A stretch of 64,000 nucleotides of DNA from Chryseobacterium pennae (GTDB taxonomy: Bacteria > Bacteroidota > Bacteroidia > Flavobacteriales > Weeksellaceae): contig NZ_QNVT01000011.1 of the NCBI RefSeq assembly GCF_003385515.1, positions 62,001 to 126,000 on the forward strand, written 5' to 3'. The notes under the pieces are model-generated. The model was not told the DNA's origin. It ran no database searches and saw only the letters and a list, made by a program, of their open reading frames with translations. Numbering within the stretch: position 1 is the stretch's first letter; every line of letters begins with the position of its first letter. Shown piece by piece: positions 62,503 to 64,000 of the stretch. The translations under genes and the position numbers were made by a program.

Positions 62503-63831
62503 TTACCTTTTTAATTCAAAATCTTTATAAAACAATGTGCCATATTTGTCCAGGATATGGGTTTTGTTATTTTCAATTTTTCCATCTCCTGTATTGATAT
62601 AGTACAAGGGGATTTTTTTATTTATGATATCTTCCTCATCTTTGGGACTAAGGTTTTTAACAATCTTTATCTTGCTTTTTTTATCAAAATTTCCCACGAA
62701 TAAAACCTGTTCGGAAAAATTTCCTAAATGAAAAACTGCAGGCTGATTGGCGGAATGTACCTGAATTTCCCCGATGAGATCTTTACAATATTTTAATTGC
62801 TGATTTTCATAATCTTCATTACTGAATACACTTCCTTTAATCTGAATTTTATTGGCCGTTATATGAACTAAAAATGGAGAAAAAACTATTACGCATAATA
62901 CTGGTTTCAGCAGCTTTTCATTCAGGATGTATTGTAAGAGGATCAGGATAAAAGGAACTGACGGGATCAGATATCCTGCTTCCAGTGGATACTTAATAAA
63001 GAATGCCAGATTAGAAATGATGATTAGAATACTGAATAGGGCAAAATGGTTCCTGGGTACCTCTTTTATTTTCTGATAACCTCCTGTAAAGAGTTGGATT
63101 CCTAAGCCTGAAATAATGGAGGTCATTCCTAAGGCTCCATAGATGTATAATGTGCCCAGGCTCAACAGACTTGTGAGGTTAAATTCTGAATCTCCGGAAC
63201 TCTGGAAAAAATTAAATCCATATTTCAGGAGAACAGGCGAGAAAAAAATCCCGATAAAAAGAAAAGCCAGAACTGAAAATAGAATACTTTTTTTTACTTC
63301 TTTTCCCGTATAGAAATACGTAAGAAAAAGAAAGGCCGGCAGAAAAATAATATTATTGAACCTGGTACTTACCATCAATCCAAAAAACAATGCAGCTATC
63401 CAAAGGTTTTTCTTCAGAAGATAATATACGCTGACCAGCAGAAAGAACAAAGACCAGTTGTATTCCATGGCGATTGTACTGTTCAGATAAATAACCGGTA
63501 CAAAAGAGAATGCGATACTAATGAGGAAGGCTGACTGTATTTTAAGAAGATTCAAAGTCTTAAAAAGATATAAGGAACATCCGAAAGTAAATAAAACCGA
63601 AAGTAAATTGATGCACCAGTAAGGCTTGTCATAGACTAAAGCATATAAAAATTCAGGAAACGGATATCCGGGAAAACGGGAAACATTGTAAATATGATCT
63701 TCATACAATATTTTTCCTGTATAGACTTCTCTCCAGGCATCCAGATCTGAACCGAGACTATTAAAAATGAAAGGTAATCTTGACAGTACTACTATCAAAA
63801 GGATCATTATTTCCCTGAAATATCTTTTCAT
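62503..63831 (-). CDS. Polytopic membrane protein, GT-C glycosyltransferase-like
   Basis: The 442-residue protein has about ten hydrophobic helices. The first loop contains SLGSDLDAWREVYTGKILYEDHIYNVSRFPGYPFPEF. An acidic pair in the first long loop followed by arginine/aromatic text and a PxY/PG segment is the pattern of GT-C glycosyltransferases (PMT/ArnT type), which use polyprenyl-linked sugars at the membrane. A soluble C-terminal tail (about residues 320-442) follows the helices. No operon partner is close. The GT-C assignment is moderate; a general membrane protein of unknown function remains possible. Confidence 0.65.
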   Translation of the reverse strand: MKRYFREIMILLIVVLSRLPFIFNSLGSDLDAWREVYTGKILYEDHIYNVSRFPGYPFPEFLYALVYDKPYWCINLLSVLFTFGCSLYLFKTLNLLKIQSAFLISIAFSFVPVIYLNSTIAMEYNWSLFFLLVSVYYLLKKNLWIAALFFGLMVSTRFNNIIFLPAFLFLTYFYTGKEVKKSILFSVLAFLFIGIFFSPVLLKYGFNFFQSSGDSEFNLTSLLSLGTLYIYGALGMTSIISGLGIQLFTGGYQKIKEVPRNHFALFSILIIISNLAFFIKYPLEAGYLIPSVPFILILLQYILNEKLLKPVLCVIVFSPFLVHITANKIQIKGSVFSNEDYENQQLKYCKDLIGEIQVHSANQPAVFHLGNFSEQVLFVGNFDKKSKIKIVKNLSPKDEEDIINKKIPLYYINTGDGKIENNKTHILDKYGTLFYKDFELKR

Positions 63832-63918
63832 TTTTCTGTTGCTTTATTTTTGCTGCAAAATAAGTTCTTTTTATTGTACAAAGGATACAGATTGAGTGAG
63901 AAATTAAAACAGAAATGC

Positions 63919-63951
63919 TTTGTACAGCGCTTGGCTAATTGTGTATATTTG
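63919..63951 (+). promoter_or_regulatory. Promoter of the gene at the right edge
   Basis: TTTG (63919-63922) and TATATTTG (63944-63951) are separated by 21 bases, an exact match to the Bacteroidota -33/-7 consensus. The expected start near 63958 leaves a leader of about 27 bases before ATG 63985. Confidence 0.7.
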
Positions 63952-63984
63952 AGAACAGACATTATTATTAAAGACTCATTACCG

Positions 63985-64000
63985 ATGAAAATAGTATTTC
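63985..64000 (+). CDS. Start of a gene cut by the window edge
   Basis: ATG at 63985 is followed by only four full codons (MKIVF) before the window ends. The near-ideal promoter upstream supports a real start. The product cannot be told. Confidence 0.45.

Noticed and set aside
1..64000. tRNA, rRNA, CRISPR arrays and insertion-sequence transposases
   Set aside because: None could be recognised. The repeats present lack the spacer pattern of CRISPR, and the only recombinase is the tyrosine recombinase at 38960-39886.

Overview
The window looks like a chromosomal segment of a Flavobacteriia bacterium, most likely Chryseobacterium or a close Weeksellaceae relative. The DNA is AT-rich, start codons lack Shine-Dalgarno sequences, several genes have Bacteroidota-type promoters (-33 TTTG, -7 TAnnTTTG), and the families (DUF6526, WG-repeat protein, CxEQ alpha-2-macroglobulin, XRE regulators with membrane tails, many 'SC' lipoproteins) are typical of that group. 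The species call is inference. No rRNA, tRNA or CRISPR array was seen.

Layout. 1-12 kb holds housekeeping and accessory metabolism: topoisomerase IB (cut by the window edge), an Xaa-Pro aminopeptidase, a Crp-type regulator beside a saccharopine-dehydrogenase-like protein and a flavodoxin-fold oxidoreductase, a siderophore-interacting-protein-like flavoprotein, an AraC regulator, a LysE exporter, and an XRE/membrane regulator beside a serine beta-lactamase-family hydrolase. 12-26 kb is an envelope region. Two tandem arrays of a purine-rich repeat face each other; three small secreted or lipoprotein genes run leftward; and a rightward operon leads to a 2042-residue alpha-2-macroglobulin-like protein carrying a TonB-plug-like insert. 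26-31 kb holds a compact three-gene membrane/GTPase module, a duplicated composite intergenic repeat and a PlsC-family acyltransferase.

31-35.4 kb looks like an effector-immunity locus. It encodes a 906-residue protein without signal peptide that carries peptidoglycan-binding, M15-like peptidase and lysozyme-like regions. An overlapping lipoprotein gene (candidate immunity protein) follows, then two gene remnants, one of which matches the effector's own C-terminus. 36-42.4 kb is a type I restriction locus with hsdR, a tyrosine recombinase and two hsdS cassettes in inverted orientation. Both cassettes are fully open but lack a start codon, share long inverted repeats and have no hsdM beside them, so it reads as a silent specificity-switching store.

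42.5-60.4 kb is the most striking part: eight tightly packed leftward genes. They encode two large PUFA-synthase-like iterative polyketide synthases (reductase-like barrels-KS-AT-ACP-ACP-KR, and KS-AT-DH-phosphopantetheinyl transferase), a free acyl carrier protein, an alpha/beta hydrolase, a tandem double glycosyltransferase, two PapA/condensation-type acyltransferases and a small membrane protein. Together they could build, glycosylate and acylate a long-chain lipid, so I infer a complex glycolipid pathway. A long leader upstream contains a truncated copy of the start of the first synthase gene. The window ends with a glutaminase, a polytopic GT-C-like membrane protein and the first codons of a rightward gene with a near-ideal promoter.
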